From Eucommia ulmoides (taxonomy: Eukaryota > Streptophyta > Magnoliopsida > Garryales > Eucommiaceae), in assembly GCA_016647705.1 (NCBI GenBank), contig CM028333.1, positions 24,050,243 to 24,114,242 on the forward strand: DNA of 64,000 bases, written 5' to 3'. How positions within the stretch are numbered: the first letter of the stretch is position 1; each line of letters starts with the position of its first letter. The notes beneath the pieces were generated by a model. It was given only the letters and a program-made list of their open reading frames with translations, searched no databases and was not told the DNA's origin. This document shows positions 1 to 11,311 of the stretch, in pieces. The position numbers were made by a program, and so were the translations under genes.

Positions 1-282
1 CTAATTTGAGCCCTAGAAGTAGCTTCTAGTCGGAGAGAATCTTTAAACCTCGTTCCAATGTGTGACCTAGTTTGAGATACCACATCATCGTTGACTCTTC
101 TGTCTTGCTGGTTCACACGACACATGCCTCAACTTCCTGCAGTGTTTCTCTTTTGAGCATGAATAGATTCACTACGATCGTTTATGCCTTCATAACCACA
201 AGTGCGCTTCTGATAATTTTAATGATCCCATTTTCTACAAGGGTCTTCTATCTAAGACTATCTATTTGCCCCAAAGACAATA
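1..282 (-). pseudogene. Ty1/copia pol fragment (GAG-pre-integrase part), continues off the left edge
   Basis: Read on the minus strand, this stretch encodes the conserved block just before a copia integrase. WYLKLGH followed by ERGLKIL lies at about 85-40, matching the usual W-H-x-R-L-G-H-x-S motif. Upstream in the same frame are ALVVMKA and ETLQE, typical of the copia GAG-pre-integrase region. In-frame stops interrupt it, so it is dead. The frame is cut at 283 by an LTR retrotransposon and resumes at 5719, then again beyond 10278, so this is the downstream end of the copia element whose gag lies at 10.5-11.3 kb. The rest of pol and the other LTR are outside the window. Confidence 0.75.
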
Positions 283-1574
283 TGTAACAACTCGGTTTCT
301 CAAGGCCGCCACTTAATTTCTCTCATTGGAGAATCAATACCATTATATATAAATTAGTATTATAATTAATTCTCCTCCGATACCAACTGTAACGACCCAG
401 TTTCCTAGGTCGTTATTTCAATAGTAAATTGGGAAATTCCATTATTTAGGACTTGAATTATTTTGATAGTAAATTGTGTTTACAAAACTTGTGATAATAC
501 TAATATTATCACAAATTCTCAAAGTGGTAACCGACCACAAATACTATTATGTATAATGCATAAGTAATTATTTATATGCATAATAAATATTCATGGGGTT
601 ATATAATACCTATTAATATATACTATTAATTATAGCACTCACCGTATCTTACTAGTATATTAATATATACTTTGAACATGTAAGTATATAACAACTCATA
701 TTTTGTCTATATATAATTATTGCCTGCAAATCATTTCACAACGGCGAATAATAAATACGACTATTATAATTTTTAAATAGAAATTCAACTAAGATTTCTG
801 TCTCTATTTCTCTCTCGCCGGTCCTGCGATAAAAAATGTGGGATTATGAGCCAACACTCAGTAGAACCCTAACCCCTCTAATATGTGTATTTAATTAACA
901 CGATAAATAAAACACATTGGCATACTTTTCACATAATTTCCACATAGTTATAATTATTTCACAAAATTTAACAGTTAAACTTCAACAACAATACTAACAT
1001 AAATCACACCCTAGGAAAATTAAATACATATATTAAAAGGGTTAGAAATTTTACCTGAACTTTAAAGCCAAAATCTGAACTGAAATTCTTAAAACATCCG
1101 AAATATATAATCATTTTGGTCAGTAACCCAAAATGAAATCCTATGATTTCATTCTTAATTCCTATTCTCGGATCCAGTTGGTCGTCAAATTCTCCGAACT
1201 AATCCCTCTTTATTCCTTCCTTATTTTGATTATTATTATTATTATGGATATTAAATTATTATCCTTTGACATATACACGTGGCATGCACCCATATATAAA
1301 GGTATGAGTAATAAATTCATGCGGTCAAAAGTTTTCTTCATCTTTTATCTTTTTAATTCCATGGCCACAAATACTTACTTAAATGTTAAGATTTAAAAAA
1401 TTATATTTCACACCCCTGTAATTATAAAATAATTCATATTAAATCCAATAATTATACTTTTCTCCCTAAAATTATCAAAAAATTATTATAAATTTTCACA
1501 ATATACACCTTAATACAAAAATATTAAACTTATAAAATAATATTTTAAAAAATATAAATTTTTGGGGTATTACA
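283..1574 (-). repeat. 3' LTR of the 283-5718 element
   Basis: The LTR begins TGTAACAACTCGG and ends GGGGTATTACA (plus strand), the TG...CA termini. It matches 4339-5718 along its length but lacks about 100 bp present in the other copy after the shared ATTGGAGAATCAATACC segment. Near its left end it holds an internal echo of its own terminus (CTGTAACGACCC at about 388), which could mislead a boundary call; the target duplication and primer site favour the outer boundary. Confidence 0.85.
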
Positions 1575-2390
1575 ATCTACCCCCTTAAATAAATTCGTCC
1601 TCGAAATTTTGTTTTTAAGAATAGCTTAAAATCGCAAGGTCTTTATATTCTGAAATCTTATATTTCTAAATCCTTTTCCTGCGCACTTTGATTATAATAA
1701 ATAATAATGAATTCAAATTTAACTTTTTATAAGCTCGCAAAAATATCACCACAGGCTTCCAATAGCAGTAAACAACCAATTTTTATTAGTAAATGGAAAA
1801 CATCGTTTAATCCTCTAATTTGCATGGTACAAATTCCTGCCAGAACATTACACCTAATAATACCAAATTGTTCTGTCATATGGACATATATCAAAGCGAG
1901 TTCAATACTCATATGCATGTATGTAAAAAAAAAAAAATTGCAACTAGATATGAAAATTTATGAAGACAACTTCGCATCAAAATCAAGATAAGGCTGAACT
2001 ACACATATTCAGATTATAACACCAAGTATTCCTATTGTCAAATATTTCAGTACTCACAACAGTCGTACCACACTCCGATCCTACCTAATATTACTAGTGG
2101 ACCAATATCTATTTGAATTATTTGATCGGTATACTATCTTCATAGTATAAAAGCATTTTATGGATCAAGTATTATTTTATTTATTTATTATTATTTTTTT
2201 TTTATCAAAATCCACTTTCCAATAAAATATAGTCACATTGGGCAGTGTTCAAATCTCAACAAAAATATCATCGTAATAGAACAACCGAATTTAAATCAAT
2301 TAGTCAACTCACATATATATGATAAAATAATATATTTCCTAGCCAACCATATGATCGTTTTACCTCATGATCGAGAGTTATCATATCCAC

Positions 2391-2609
2391 CATGTAAGAC
2401 TTGCTTAACAAGTAACAACATATATAATATATTCACCCTGCAGGATTTGTCTGATATGTAACAACATATATAATATATCCACCCTACAGAACTTGCCTGA
2501 CAGGTAACAACAAATATAATATATATAATATATCAACCATGCAAGACTTGCCTGACGGGTAACAACATATATAATATACCCACCCTATAGGACTTGCCTG
2601 ACAGATAAT
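2391..2609. repeat. ~46-bp tandem repeat, about 4.5 copies
   Basis: Successive units share the pattern GACTTGCCTGACAGGTAACA followed by ACATATATAATATATCCACC. Units differ by point changes, and the third is lengthened by an extra ATATAATAT block. The repeat lies in the interior of the LARD-like element. Confidence 0.8.
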
Positions 2610-3180
2610 CCATATCTCGCAGGGCATACCCTCCTGACAAGAAGACAACTATGGCATAACAGGATAATAAAATTCATTTTCCTCCTTTAAATTTTTCTTG
2701 ATCCATTTAGCATCATAAAACTTTCTAGTTTCAACAATCTCTTTTTTTCTCAATTTAATATGAGAATATAATTTGACAATTTATATAGAAGACAATAAAC
2801 ACCTTTAAGCTAATCCTTTTAATAATTTATCCTATGGTTCACGACTAACACGACACTCACCAAGATTTATTTACTTTATTATTGGTAGATTATATTAATC
2901 AAACGTCATCTAAAATGGTAGTATATTTAATTTGAAACTTGTAGGGACCAAAGTGAAATAATAATAACAACACATGGGTACAAAATGTCAAACCACCAAA
3001 AACATATAATATGTTTTTAACACAAAGTTGGTAATATCGTAGCACAATAAACAAATAATACTATAAGCAGTCACATCATAACAAAATCGTATGATAATTT
3101 CAAACACAAATAGTATGTAATATAACACAAGAAATGATATTACCACCCACGTTGACAGATTAATGCAAAATTACACTAAC

Positions 3181-3192
3181 TTTTTTTTTTTT

Positions 3193-3248
<56 letters not shown>

Positions 3249-3646
3249 TTTTTTGGCATTAATTGGATCTTTCCTCTAAACTAACCTTATTTTTGCTCTA
3301 ATTTGGATTCAACCTGATCAAGGGCGATTTATAGAGAAATTTTGGCAAGATTACCTCTATTCTTTAAATTAAAATTTGATAGCATCATATGGTATTTTGA
3401 TATATTCCAAATGGTCTTCACACTTCAATTGCGAATCCCTGCTTGACATGTATGCTTTTAGTCCTAAACCTCAAAAAACACCTAATGATAAGGCGAATAA
3501 ACACATCGCGTAATGCTTTAATCTACTATTTTTTTCCCTCTAGATTATTATTATTATTATTAGTTTATATTAGTCTGTGCTTTAACAACTTTGGCATCAT
3601 ATCGGTGATTTAATAGCACCGTCTACAACATTATTCTCATTCATGT

Positions 3647-3685
<39 letters not shown>
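3181..3685. repeat. Low-complexity cluster: T-run, (AT)n, long T-run
   Basis: A T-run is followed by about 23 AT dinucleotides (3200-3245) and, 400 bp later, an uninterrupted run of about 38 T (3648-3685). These are simple repeats inside the LARD-like element. Confidence 0.9.
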
Positions 3686-3686
<1 letters not shown>

Positions 3687-4324
3687 GTGACAACTAAAAT
3701 TTCTAATCCAATGCTCACAAAACTGGTCACGTTCACCAAAGTTAACTAATATGGAAATACATAACAAAGTTCTTCAGCAATCCGCAAACAAGCTTAGAAT
3801 ATATTGTGACCATAATTTTTTTTTTTTTTTTTGAATTATGATACCACTTCCATATCAATATAATTAATCTTTTTTTTTAAGGGTTAATTGCCTTTTTCCA
3901 TTTGTTCCTGCTTCATTTTTGTACCCCTTTTAAGGACTGAAGTGGGATGATCTTCAGGATGTTATGTGTCCAAATTGAAACTATGAGAGGCCAAGTGAGA
4001 TTTTGGTCAAACTTCAAGGATATGTCCAAACCCTCCCTTTTTTTTTTGTCCCATAAAACTACTTTGTTGTTTTTGTCTCATATACTTTCTTCAGTGTTTT
4101 GGTTTCTCAAATTCTTTTTTGTTTTTTTTTGTTTTTTTGACTAACTAAAATCAGAGTCTATTTGCAGGGAATTTCTGCATGCAAAACATTATACGATTAC
4201 CATTTTCCGTTATTTATTTATTATTATTATTATTTTTTGAAGATAAAAATTATTATTTTTAATATTAGTTAATTTATTATAAGTACTGGGTATCATAACT
4301 CATGCTTAGGGCGGTCGCAAACCC

Positions 4325-4336
4325 GCTCTGATACCA
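4325..4336 (-). other. Primer-binding site (initiator Met-tRNA) of the 283-5718 element
   Basis: GCTCTGATACCA on the plus strand is TGGTATCAGAGC on the minus strand, complementary to the 3' end of plant initiator Met-tRNA. It lies two bases inside the 5' LTR (minus orientation). Confidence 0.85.
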
Positions 4337-4338
4337 CC

Positions 4339-5718
4339 TGTAATGACCCGGTTTCTCAAGGTCGCCACTTAGTTTCTCTCATTGGAGAATCAATACCAAA
4401 ACCGATTGATCAAATTTTCATTCTATAAAATCTGGTAATTTTTTTATTCTATATAATCCCGGTTTCTCCTATCAAGAATTCTACCCCAAATATTCTGCCA
4501 CATTATATATAAATTAGTATTACAACTAATTCTCCTCCGATACCAACTGTAACGATCCGGTTCCTTAGGTCGTTAATTCAATAGTAAATTGGGAAATTCC
4601 AGTATATAGGACTTGAATTATTTTTATAGTAAATTGTGTTTACAAAACCTGTGATAATACTAATATTATCACAAATTCTCAAAGTGGTAACCGACCACAA
4701 ATACTATTATATATAATGCATAAGTAATTATTAATATGCATAATAAATATTCATGGGGTTATATAATGCCTATTAATATATACTACTAATTATAGCACTC
4801 ACCGTATCTTACTAGTATATTCATATATACTTTGAACCTGTAAGTATATAACAACTCATATTCTATCTATATATAATTATTGCCTGTAAATCATTTCAGA
4901 ACGGCGAATAATAAATACGATTATTACAATTTTTAAAAGAAAATTCAACTAAAATTTATGTCTCCGTTTTCCTCTGATCGACCCTGCAATAAAAAATTTA
5001 GGGTTATGAGCCAACGCTCAATAGAACTCCAACCCCTTTAATATGTGTATTTAATTAACACGATAAATAAAACACATTGGCATATTTTTCACATAATTTC
5101 CACATAATCATAATTATTTCACAAAATTTAACAGTTAAACTTCAACAACAATACTAACATAAATCACACCCTAAGAAAATTAGATACATATATTAAAAGG
5201 GTTAGAAATTCTACCAGAAATTTGAAGTCAAAATCCGAACCGAAATTCTTAAAACATCCAAAATATATAATCATTTTGGTTAGTAACCCAAAATGAAATC
5301 CTATGATTTCATTCCTAATTCCTATTCTCGACTCCAGTTGGTCATCAAATTCTCCGAACTAATCCCTCTTTATTCCTTCCTTATTTTGATTATTATTATT
5401 ATGGATATTAAATTATTATCCTTTGACATATACACGTGGCATGCACCCATATATAAGGTATGAGTAATGAATTCATGTGGTCAAAAGTTTTCTTCATCTT
5501 TTACCTTTTTAATTCCATGGCCACAAATGCTTACTTAAATGTTAAGATCTGAAAAATTATATTTCACACCCTGTAATTATAAAGTAATTCAAATTAAACA
5601 TAATAATTATACTTTCCTCCATAAAATTATTAAAAAATTTCACAATATACACCTCAATACAAAAATATTAAACTTATAAAATAATATTTTCAAAAATATA
5701 AATTTTCGGGGTATTACA
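4339..5718 (-). repeat. 5' LTR of the 283-5718 element
   Basis: It starts TGTAATGACCCGG and ends GGGGTATTACA (plus strand). It is homologous to 283-1574 with many point differences and an extra ~100-bp segment at about 4398-4500. The many differences between the two LTRs suggest an old insertion. Confidence 0.85.
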
Positions 5719-5768
5719 CAATTGATTATTCATAAGGCCCTTCACATGTCAAACATCCTGAGTAGTGC
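5719..5768 (-). pseudogene. 50-bp island of copia pol between two insertions
   Basis: This is the scrap of host copia pol left between the LARD-like element on its left and the CACTA element on its right. On the minus strand it reads through a DV-HVKGL-type motif (with one stop) that normally lies just upstream of LSLGQ in copia protease/pre-integrase regions. It carries the right-hand 5-bp target duplication of the LARD (5719-5723) and the left TGC duplication of the CACTA element (5766-5768). Confidence 0.7.
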
Positions 5769-6139
5769 CACTACAAGAAAAAATAGTATTAGCGACGAAC
5801 TTTAACAACAAAAGTAAAATTCGTCCCAAAAGGTTAGCATTAGAGAGAAATTTTGATTTTCATGCTAGAACTCAATGACTATTGGCCACAACACAAAAAA
5901 TTTCTCACTAAAAATTAATTTTAGTGACAAAATATGAAATTCGTCACTAAATTAGTCACAAATACTTTATTGCAATTTAATTTTATTTTAGCAACAAATA
6001 AAAAATTATTAGCAACAATTATTTTTGGTGGCTAAAAAATTTAAAATGTATAATCACCAAATAAATCCTCACTAATTATCAAAATATAGGTATAATATAT
6101 AATTATCAAAATGTTAGTATAATATAGACATACACAATT

Positions 6140-6660
6140 TGTCGAACATAATCTCGTCTCCCGCTCATTTGATTTGCTGCTTTGCTGCCCTAGCTCTCTC
6201 CGCTGAGCAAAACCTTCGCTAATTGAACAAAACCTCAGCCGTCTCTCGTTCTTGCCCTAGCTCTCTCCTTCGCTAACCTCGTAGGACCATGTCTCTCGCT
6301 ACTTAATCATCAGTTCTCCTTCGCTGCTTAATTGTTTTCTTCAATCATGTCGCTACTAAACCCTCGTTGCTCTTCTTTGCTTCTGACTCGCCGTTTTCCT
6401 CATGTAGTTTCTCAATCTTTACCTCACTACTTATGCCGTTGCTCAATTGAAGAGAGAGTTATTTCCTTCGTCGGTCCCAGTTAAGCTGCCCTATGCTCTT
6501 CACTTCCATCTTTACTTAGAATTTATTTGTTTTCTTATTTGAATCATTGATTGCTGAAATTTATCTTCTCTTCCTCTCTCTTTCTCTATTTTCCATTAAT
6601 TTATTTAAATTAATTGATATTCTTTTCATTTCGTTGCCTGCTAATTCGTTAGGAGTAATA
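6140..6660 (+). other. Pyrimidine-rich, 5'-leader-like segment inside the CACTA element
   Basis: This segment is rich in CTCTCTC, CCCTAG and CTTCGCT words, a composition typical of plant 5' leaders and unlike the AT-rich element ends. It precedes the first nucleoporin-like exon fragment on the same strand. It could be the captured leader of that gene, which is inference. No TATA box was assigned. Confidence 0.35.
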
Positions 6661-6689
6661 ATCAAATCTCTAGCAAAGAAGAGTACATG

Positions 6690-9120
6690 TTCATTTCAAC
6701 TTGAATAACCCTATGTCATTTATTGATTCATTGCTTGAGTTGGAAGATTTACTTGAAAACATTGGTGCTAAATTGGTCAGACAACTAGCTCTAAAGATGA
6801 ATAACTTGACTAGGGATGAAACATATATTGTTCTTTTATATGGTCTTATTACTAATCAAGGTGTCAAGGTTTGTCAATATGATGCAATATTTGGTCATAA
6901 GTCCCAGCTAGAAGGTCAAGCATGCACTGCACATCTTAATTAGTGATGTCATTTATGCAAGTAGTGGCATAAGGTGCTAACCGTGTCTTGTTAGTCTATA
7001 AATTTGGATTTTTCTTAGTTTTTGTCTAGTAATATAAAGAGTAGGTTGTTCTTAAACCAACATAGTGGAGTCTTTAGCAAATGATATATATGTTCAATGG
7101 TTAGATTTTATTGATTTTGTTACTTGTTCCTGTCTTATCCCAAATTGATAGATGCTCAACTCGTAATTTATGTTCTATTCCTGGTATACCATGATTATTA
7201 AAAGCACAATGTGAGGATGTATTTCGTTGTTGTTGGTGAAATGTTGCGGCACTTGAACCAATACATGGTAAAAAATTTAGGTTTGATTATAGGTTTGTGA
7301 CATCTAGTGTGATGAATGTTAGATGCTTGTTTCTTTTGACATTAATCATGTTTTTTGAAATATTAAGATATAGTTGGATGCTAGATGGTATGATATTTGA
7401 ACTTATTTCAAATTTTGAATGAAGTTTATTATAATCTCTTTTTTTATGACTCTATATGACAATGTATTAATGTGAATTATACTATATAATTAAAATTTGG
7501 TTCATAATACCCTAGTATAAGATCTGTTTTTTTACGTCTACAGTCTACTATATCAGATATACAATACATATATTTTAGCAAGTTTTATTCATTCAGTGCC
7601 TCAGTTTGATTAGACACACGTTTACTGTTGGGGCCCCAAGGACACATAAGTGTCTTTGAGCCTTGACTATTCATGAGGATTAAGGACAATTTTAACAGGC
7701 TGGAATGCTTACTTTTCTATTGGAGATAATTTTCTTTGGATCAGACATGCTGAAATCAGTTGAGAAATCTTTAGAAGATGTTGTTCTCAATGGAAGGGAG
7801 GTGACCCCATTTATGAGAGTAAGAGTGGCCGGGTTAAATAATAAGAGTCTTCAACAAAGAGGCTGACTACAGAAACGTTTGATAACAATTTCGAGACCGA
7901 CTGAGAAACAAGTGAATCTAAGTGTATCCTTGGAGATTCCATTGTTCTTGAGTGTCAAAACACTGTTTATATCAACCTTGGCTATTTTTCCTTCAATATA
8001 TAGTTGCCAAGTTGTCGAATTAAGATATGCTTTTGGGAGGGAAATGCATCCTAATTTTTTTATATGGATTAGATTATTTTCCTGTCAATCATGTCATAGT
8101 TTAAGAGGTTTATTTAAATATGTTGTACTTTACTAATCTGTTCTGTTTTAATTTTCTTTACTTTCAACTTCACAGTACTGGACTTTACTATGCAGCTTAT
8201 GGAGACTGGAGTTGAGAATGATGATGTCCTCACTGTTATTGTTTTCTCTTTTCAGCATATTTTAGTTAATCATGAGTACTGGAAATACAAGGTGAAGCAG
8301 GCTTGCTGGAAGGTTACATTGAAGGTACTGCTAGATTTCCCTCCTTACTCTTGTCAACTTTAGGCCACATATATAAGTATCTAGTATGTTGTTGAGTACC
8401 AAATTTTCATATTGTTTTCTTTTCGTAAGATGTCTTGGGAATTTTTTGAAGTACACATATCACAAAAATAAAATAAAATAAAAAGGTATAAAAGTTGGTC
8501 ATTTTCAAGTTTGTTTTCCTGCCTGATGGTTTTAGCTCGTTGAACATAATATTTATTTCTTTAGTGATGACTCGTTGTTGAAGATGATACTTCATATGCA
8601 AAGTGTTGAAGGTTATGAAGTTTTTATGATTCATTTATTGCAACGGGTGCTTGAATTGGTAAAGAAATTCATTTTGACAATTCATTATTGTCATGTAATG
8701 GGTGATTTGTATGTGATATTTTACTTTATGGTTCTTCCATCTATAATTTCCTCTTTCAAATTGCGTGTACAACCACCCACACTTTAGGGGTCAGGTTTGT
8801 TTTTCTTCTTATACATGCACTATACAGCCATGATGGATATTTTTTTTTAAATAATATTAACCTTAGATGATTCTTTTTCGCAGAAACTCTTATGTTTTCC
8901 ATCTGTATGAACCGGTGGAGATTGAAGGATTACAGTTAGCTATAAGTTTTGTGCTGAATATTCCTTTTAGCATGTTGCATGATCTCTCAAAGGTTGTGCT
9001 AGCAAAAGAGTTATCTTTTTGTGGTGTGAAGTCATTTTGTCTAAAGAAGATACCTAGTGCATGTCTTATATGCAAGCAAATCTTTTTAAATTGTATGTCT
9101 GAAATAGCCAAATGGGTTTG
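6690..9120 (+). pseudogene. Captured, exon-like fragments of a large scaffold nucleoporin-type gene (NUP188-like)
   Basis: Several separated plus-strand blocks have protein-like codon patterns. At 6701-6943 there is an 80-residue helical piece (LLELEDLLENIGAKLVRQ, then LALKMNNLTRDETY). At about 8170-8324 a block contains VFSFQHILVNHEYWKYKVK and ends WKVTLK immediately before GTACTG, with an acceptor-like TTCACAG upstream. At 8880-9000 a block contains EPVEIEGLQLAISFVLN. Intron-like gaps separate them, so genomic DNA rather than cDNA was captured. From memory these blocks look like consecutive parts of plant NUP188 (Nup188/Nup205 family). The identification is tentative; the captured-gene-fragment interpretation is firmer. 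Stops and missing exons rule out a working nucleoporin. Confidence 0.45.
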
Positions 9121-10278
9121 ATTGGCGTGAAACTTGAGGGTTAGGAAAAAAGAACAAAAAGAAAAAACAAAACAAAGATAAGGAAAAAAACAACACAAGA
9201 ATTTAAAAAAATAAAAAAAATAAAAATAAAACACTGAACCGGAAAAAAATTGTACAGTTTCCAAAAAATGTTTATGGTTACATTTCTATTTAGTATTTTT
9301 TTCTTCTTTTCTGGTAGTCAAGACAAAACAAACAGAATTATTTCCAAAAAAAAAAAGGAATAGAGAAAAAGAATTAAAAAAAAAAGAAGCTGTAAATCCT
9401 TTCACTTTTATGGATTTGTTCTTTATTTTGATTGCGTCGGAGAATTGATTATGTGCATTATTTGAGTGAGATGTAAGTTATTGATTTATCCAATTTGTTT
9501 ATGATGCAGATTGGTTGTACGTTAATCCGAAATTACGAAGACAATTTTTGTGTAAGAGAAGATGTTTGATACAACTACTTAGTTTTTTTTACCACTTTTT
9601 TGGGCAAGAATAAGATTGTTTTAGTTACATCTATCTATACTTTCTTTTATGCATTGTTTGAGAATTTGGAAAAAATGTTTATGTAGTTTGATATTATTTA
9701 CGTTATAAGAGATTTAATTCTGACATGTTTATTCGTTATGAGAGTTTTATTTACATATATTTGGAATGTATGCTGTTATGGATTTTTATTTCTTTTTGAA
9801 TTTTAGATGTGACAAACAGGTATTGTTCTAAATATTTGTTCCAAATTTTAATGGTGACGAATATATATTTTTAACGAGAAATTTAGTTGGTCGTTAAATA
9901 TGAATTATTAACTAGGAAATTATTCAAATAAAATTTGTTGCAAATTGTTACTTTTAGCGAGAAATTTAGTTGGTCGCTAACTATTAGCAACAAAATTATT
10001 CAAATAAATTTCGTTACAAAAGGAGATTTTTAGTGACCAAGAAGTTCATTTAGTGAGAAAATTAGCGACAAAATAATTCCTTGCTTAATACATAGTTTTT
10101 AGTGAGGAATTCAAAATTCGTCACTAAAGACTTTTATCGACGAGGTTTCTACAACGAATGTGGCGACGAACCCGTTTCCTCCTCAAAAAACTTTAGTGAC
10201 GAATCCACTACTTTCAACAATGAATTTTTGTCTGGCTAAAAAGTTTTTGTCTGGCTAAAAAGCTTTTTTTTTGTAGTG

Positions 10279-10545
10279 TGCGAACTATACCATCAAACAT
10301 CTTTATTTTTATAGTACCAATACCAACAATTTCCAAAGCATGATCATCACCCATGTGTACAATACATCCTAAGATTAGTTCATATTTGTGGAACCAGTCT
10401 CTCCGAGATATCATATGACATGTTGCTCCTAAGCATTTGATGAAATAGGATTTTCACTCTTCTTGTTACTCCAACAATCCTTTTTAACATGCCTTTTCTT
10501 GTCACAATTGTAACACTTAGATATTTTTCTCACTTCTTTACTTCA
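10279..10545 (-). pseudogene. Copia zinc knuckle and protease-region fragment
   Basis: On the minus strand a CCHC knuckle (CYNCDKKRHVKKDC, about 10510-10470) is followed by a protease-region segment with GATCHMISRRDWFHKYE, then VGIGTIKIKMFDGIV. This is typical of copia gag-pol between nucleocapsid and pre-integrase. The residue expected to be the catalytic Asp of the D-S/T-G triad reads as Leu here, and frame breaks separate it from gag. The frame runs into the CACTA insertion at 10278 and continues at 5768. Confidence 0.75.
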
Positions 10546-11262
10546 ATCTACCATTGTTGTGACTCTCACTGGGGACACATTCTGTTGATCTCTCTCTCTT
10601 CATCGATAAACCTTCCACTTGTGAACTCAATTGTTTGGCTTCCTTGTTTTTGCACCTGGTTTTTTCTTCCAAAACAATTACTGCAATTTCGTTAAAGACT
10701 AAATAGTCTATTAAGATGATGTTCATCAGGTCAATGACGAGTTGATCATACGAGCTAGTTAGACTTTGAAGTAAAAGCTCTATGTCTTCCACTGTCTCTG
10801 TTTTGTAACCCACCAATGTATGTTGTGAAAGTAGAGTATTTAAGGTGTTGATGTGGTTGGTCACTGATGTGGATTCTTCCATTCAATGAGTGTAAAGTCT
10901 CATCTTTAAGAAGAACTTGTTGTGAAGTGACTTGGCCTCGTACAGGTCTTGTGAAAATATCCCATATCTCTTTTGCCATCTTCTTTTCCTCCAACATTCC
11001 ATCGGCTAGTGCTAAATGTAGACCTATATCCCATATCTCATTCTGCTTGCCTCAAAATATCCTATATCTCATTCCATTTTCCATTATCAGTGATCTCTAC
11101 GAGCCTATCTCTAATTGTTATTAAACAATTGTCTTTCCTCAAAATTGCCTTCGTCTTCATTTTCTACAACATGAAATTATTCCATTAAACTTCTCAATGT
11201 CAAACTTTGTTTCCATGTGGTTGGTGAAGATTTGCTTCTCGATTGAATCGACTTTCACTTTT
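10546..11262 (-). pseudogene. Ty1/copia gag (UBN2-type) remnant
   Basis: Minus-strand translation starts near 11211 with METKFDIEKFNG, the usual start of copia gag. It continues through EIWDIF (10.96 kb), a block with TSVTNHINTLNTLLS and a basic tail before the knuckle at 10.5 kb, in the order expected for copia gag. The start region, the middle and the C-terminal half are in different frames, so several indels have broken it. It belongs to the same element as 10279-10545, 5719-5768 and 1-282. Confidence 0.75.
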
Positions 11263-11291
11263 TCACCGTGAACAATAACCCACAACTAATA

Positions 11292-11303
11292 GCTCTAATA
11301 ACA
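11292..11303 (-). other. Degenerate primer-binding site of the copia element
   Basis: On the minus strand TGTTATTAGAGC differs at two positions from the initiator-Met-tRNA site TGGTATCAGAGC. It lies between the gag remnant and the proposed 5' LTR, where a copia primer site belongs. Confidence 0.5.
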
Positions 11304-11311
11304 CTATATAA

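Larger units (their letters stand above)
1575..4338 (-). other. Non-coding interior of the LARD-like element
   Basis: No ORF with recognisable retrotransposon similarity was found on either strand. The interior holds a ~46-bp tandem repeat (2391-2609), an AT dinucleotide run (3200-3245), a ~38-bp T run (3648-3685), and the polypurine tract and primer site at its two ends. The short ORFs here are low-complexity. Confidence 0.7.
283..5718 (-). mobile_element. Non-coding LTR retrotransposon (LARD-like), minus orientation
   Basis: Two direct LTRs (283-1574 and 4339-5718) flank 2.76 kb of non-coding DNA. The element reads on the minus strand. A primer-binding site complementary to initiator Met-tRNA (TGGTATCAGAGC) adjoins the right LTR. 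A polypurine tract (AAGGGGGTAGAT) adjoins the left LTR, preceded by a TCGAGGACGAA-type sequence often seen before the 3' LTR of Tekay/Del chromoviruses. Flanks are CAATA (278-282) and CAATT (5719-5723), a 5-bp target duplication with one change. No gag or pol can be read in the interior, so it must have depended on an autonomous relative. It sits in a copia pol frame that resumes on the other side. Confidence 0.85.
5769..10278. mobile_element. Non-autonomous CACTA (En/Spm-type) transposon carrying gene fragments
   Basis: The left terminus is CACTACAAGAAAAAA (5769) and the right terminus ends TTTTTTTTGTAGTG (10278), the inverted ends of CACTA elements. The 3-bp target duplication is TGC on both sides (5766-5768 and 10279-10281). 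Subterminal DNA on both sides (about 5790-6080 and 9850-10250) is rich in variants of TTAGTGACGAA / TAGCGACGAA, as expected for transposase-binding repeats. No CACTA transposase (TNPD-like) is recognisable inside. Instead it holds a 5'-leader-like stretch (6140-6660) and exon-like pieces of a cellular gene. It is inserted in a copia protease/pol frame that is restored when one TGC copy is counted. Confidence 0.9.

Noticed and set aside
388-1574. LTR start at about 388, where TGTAACGACCC looks like a perfect terminus.
   Set aside because: The second copy, the primer site and the CAATA/CAATT duplication all place the true edge at 283 and 4339; 388 is an internal echo.
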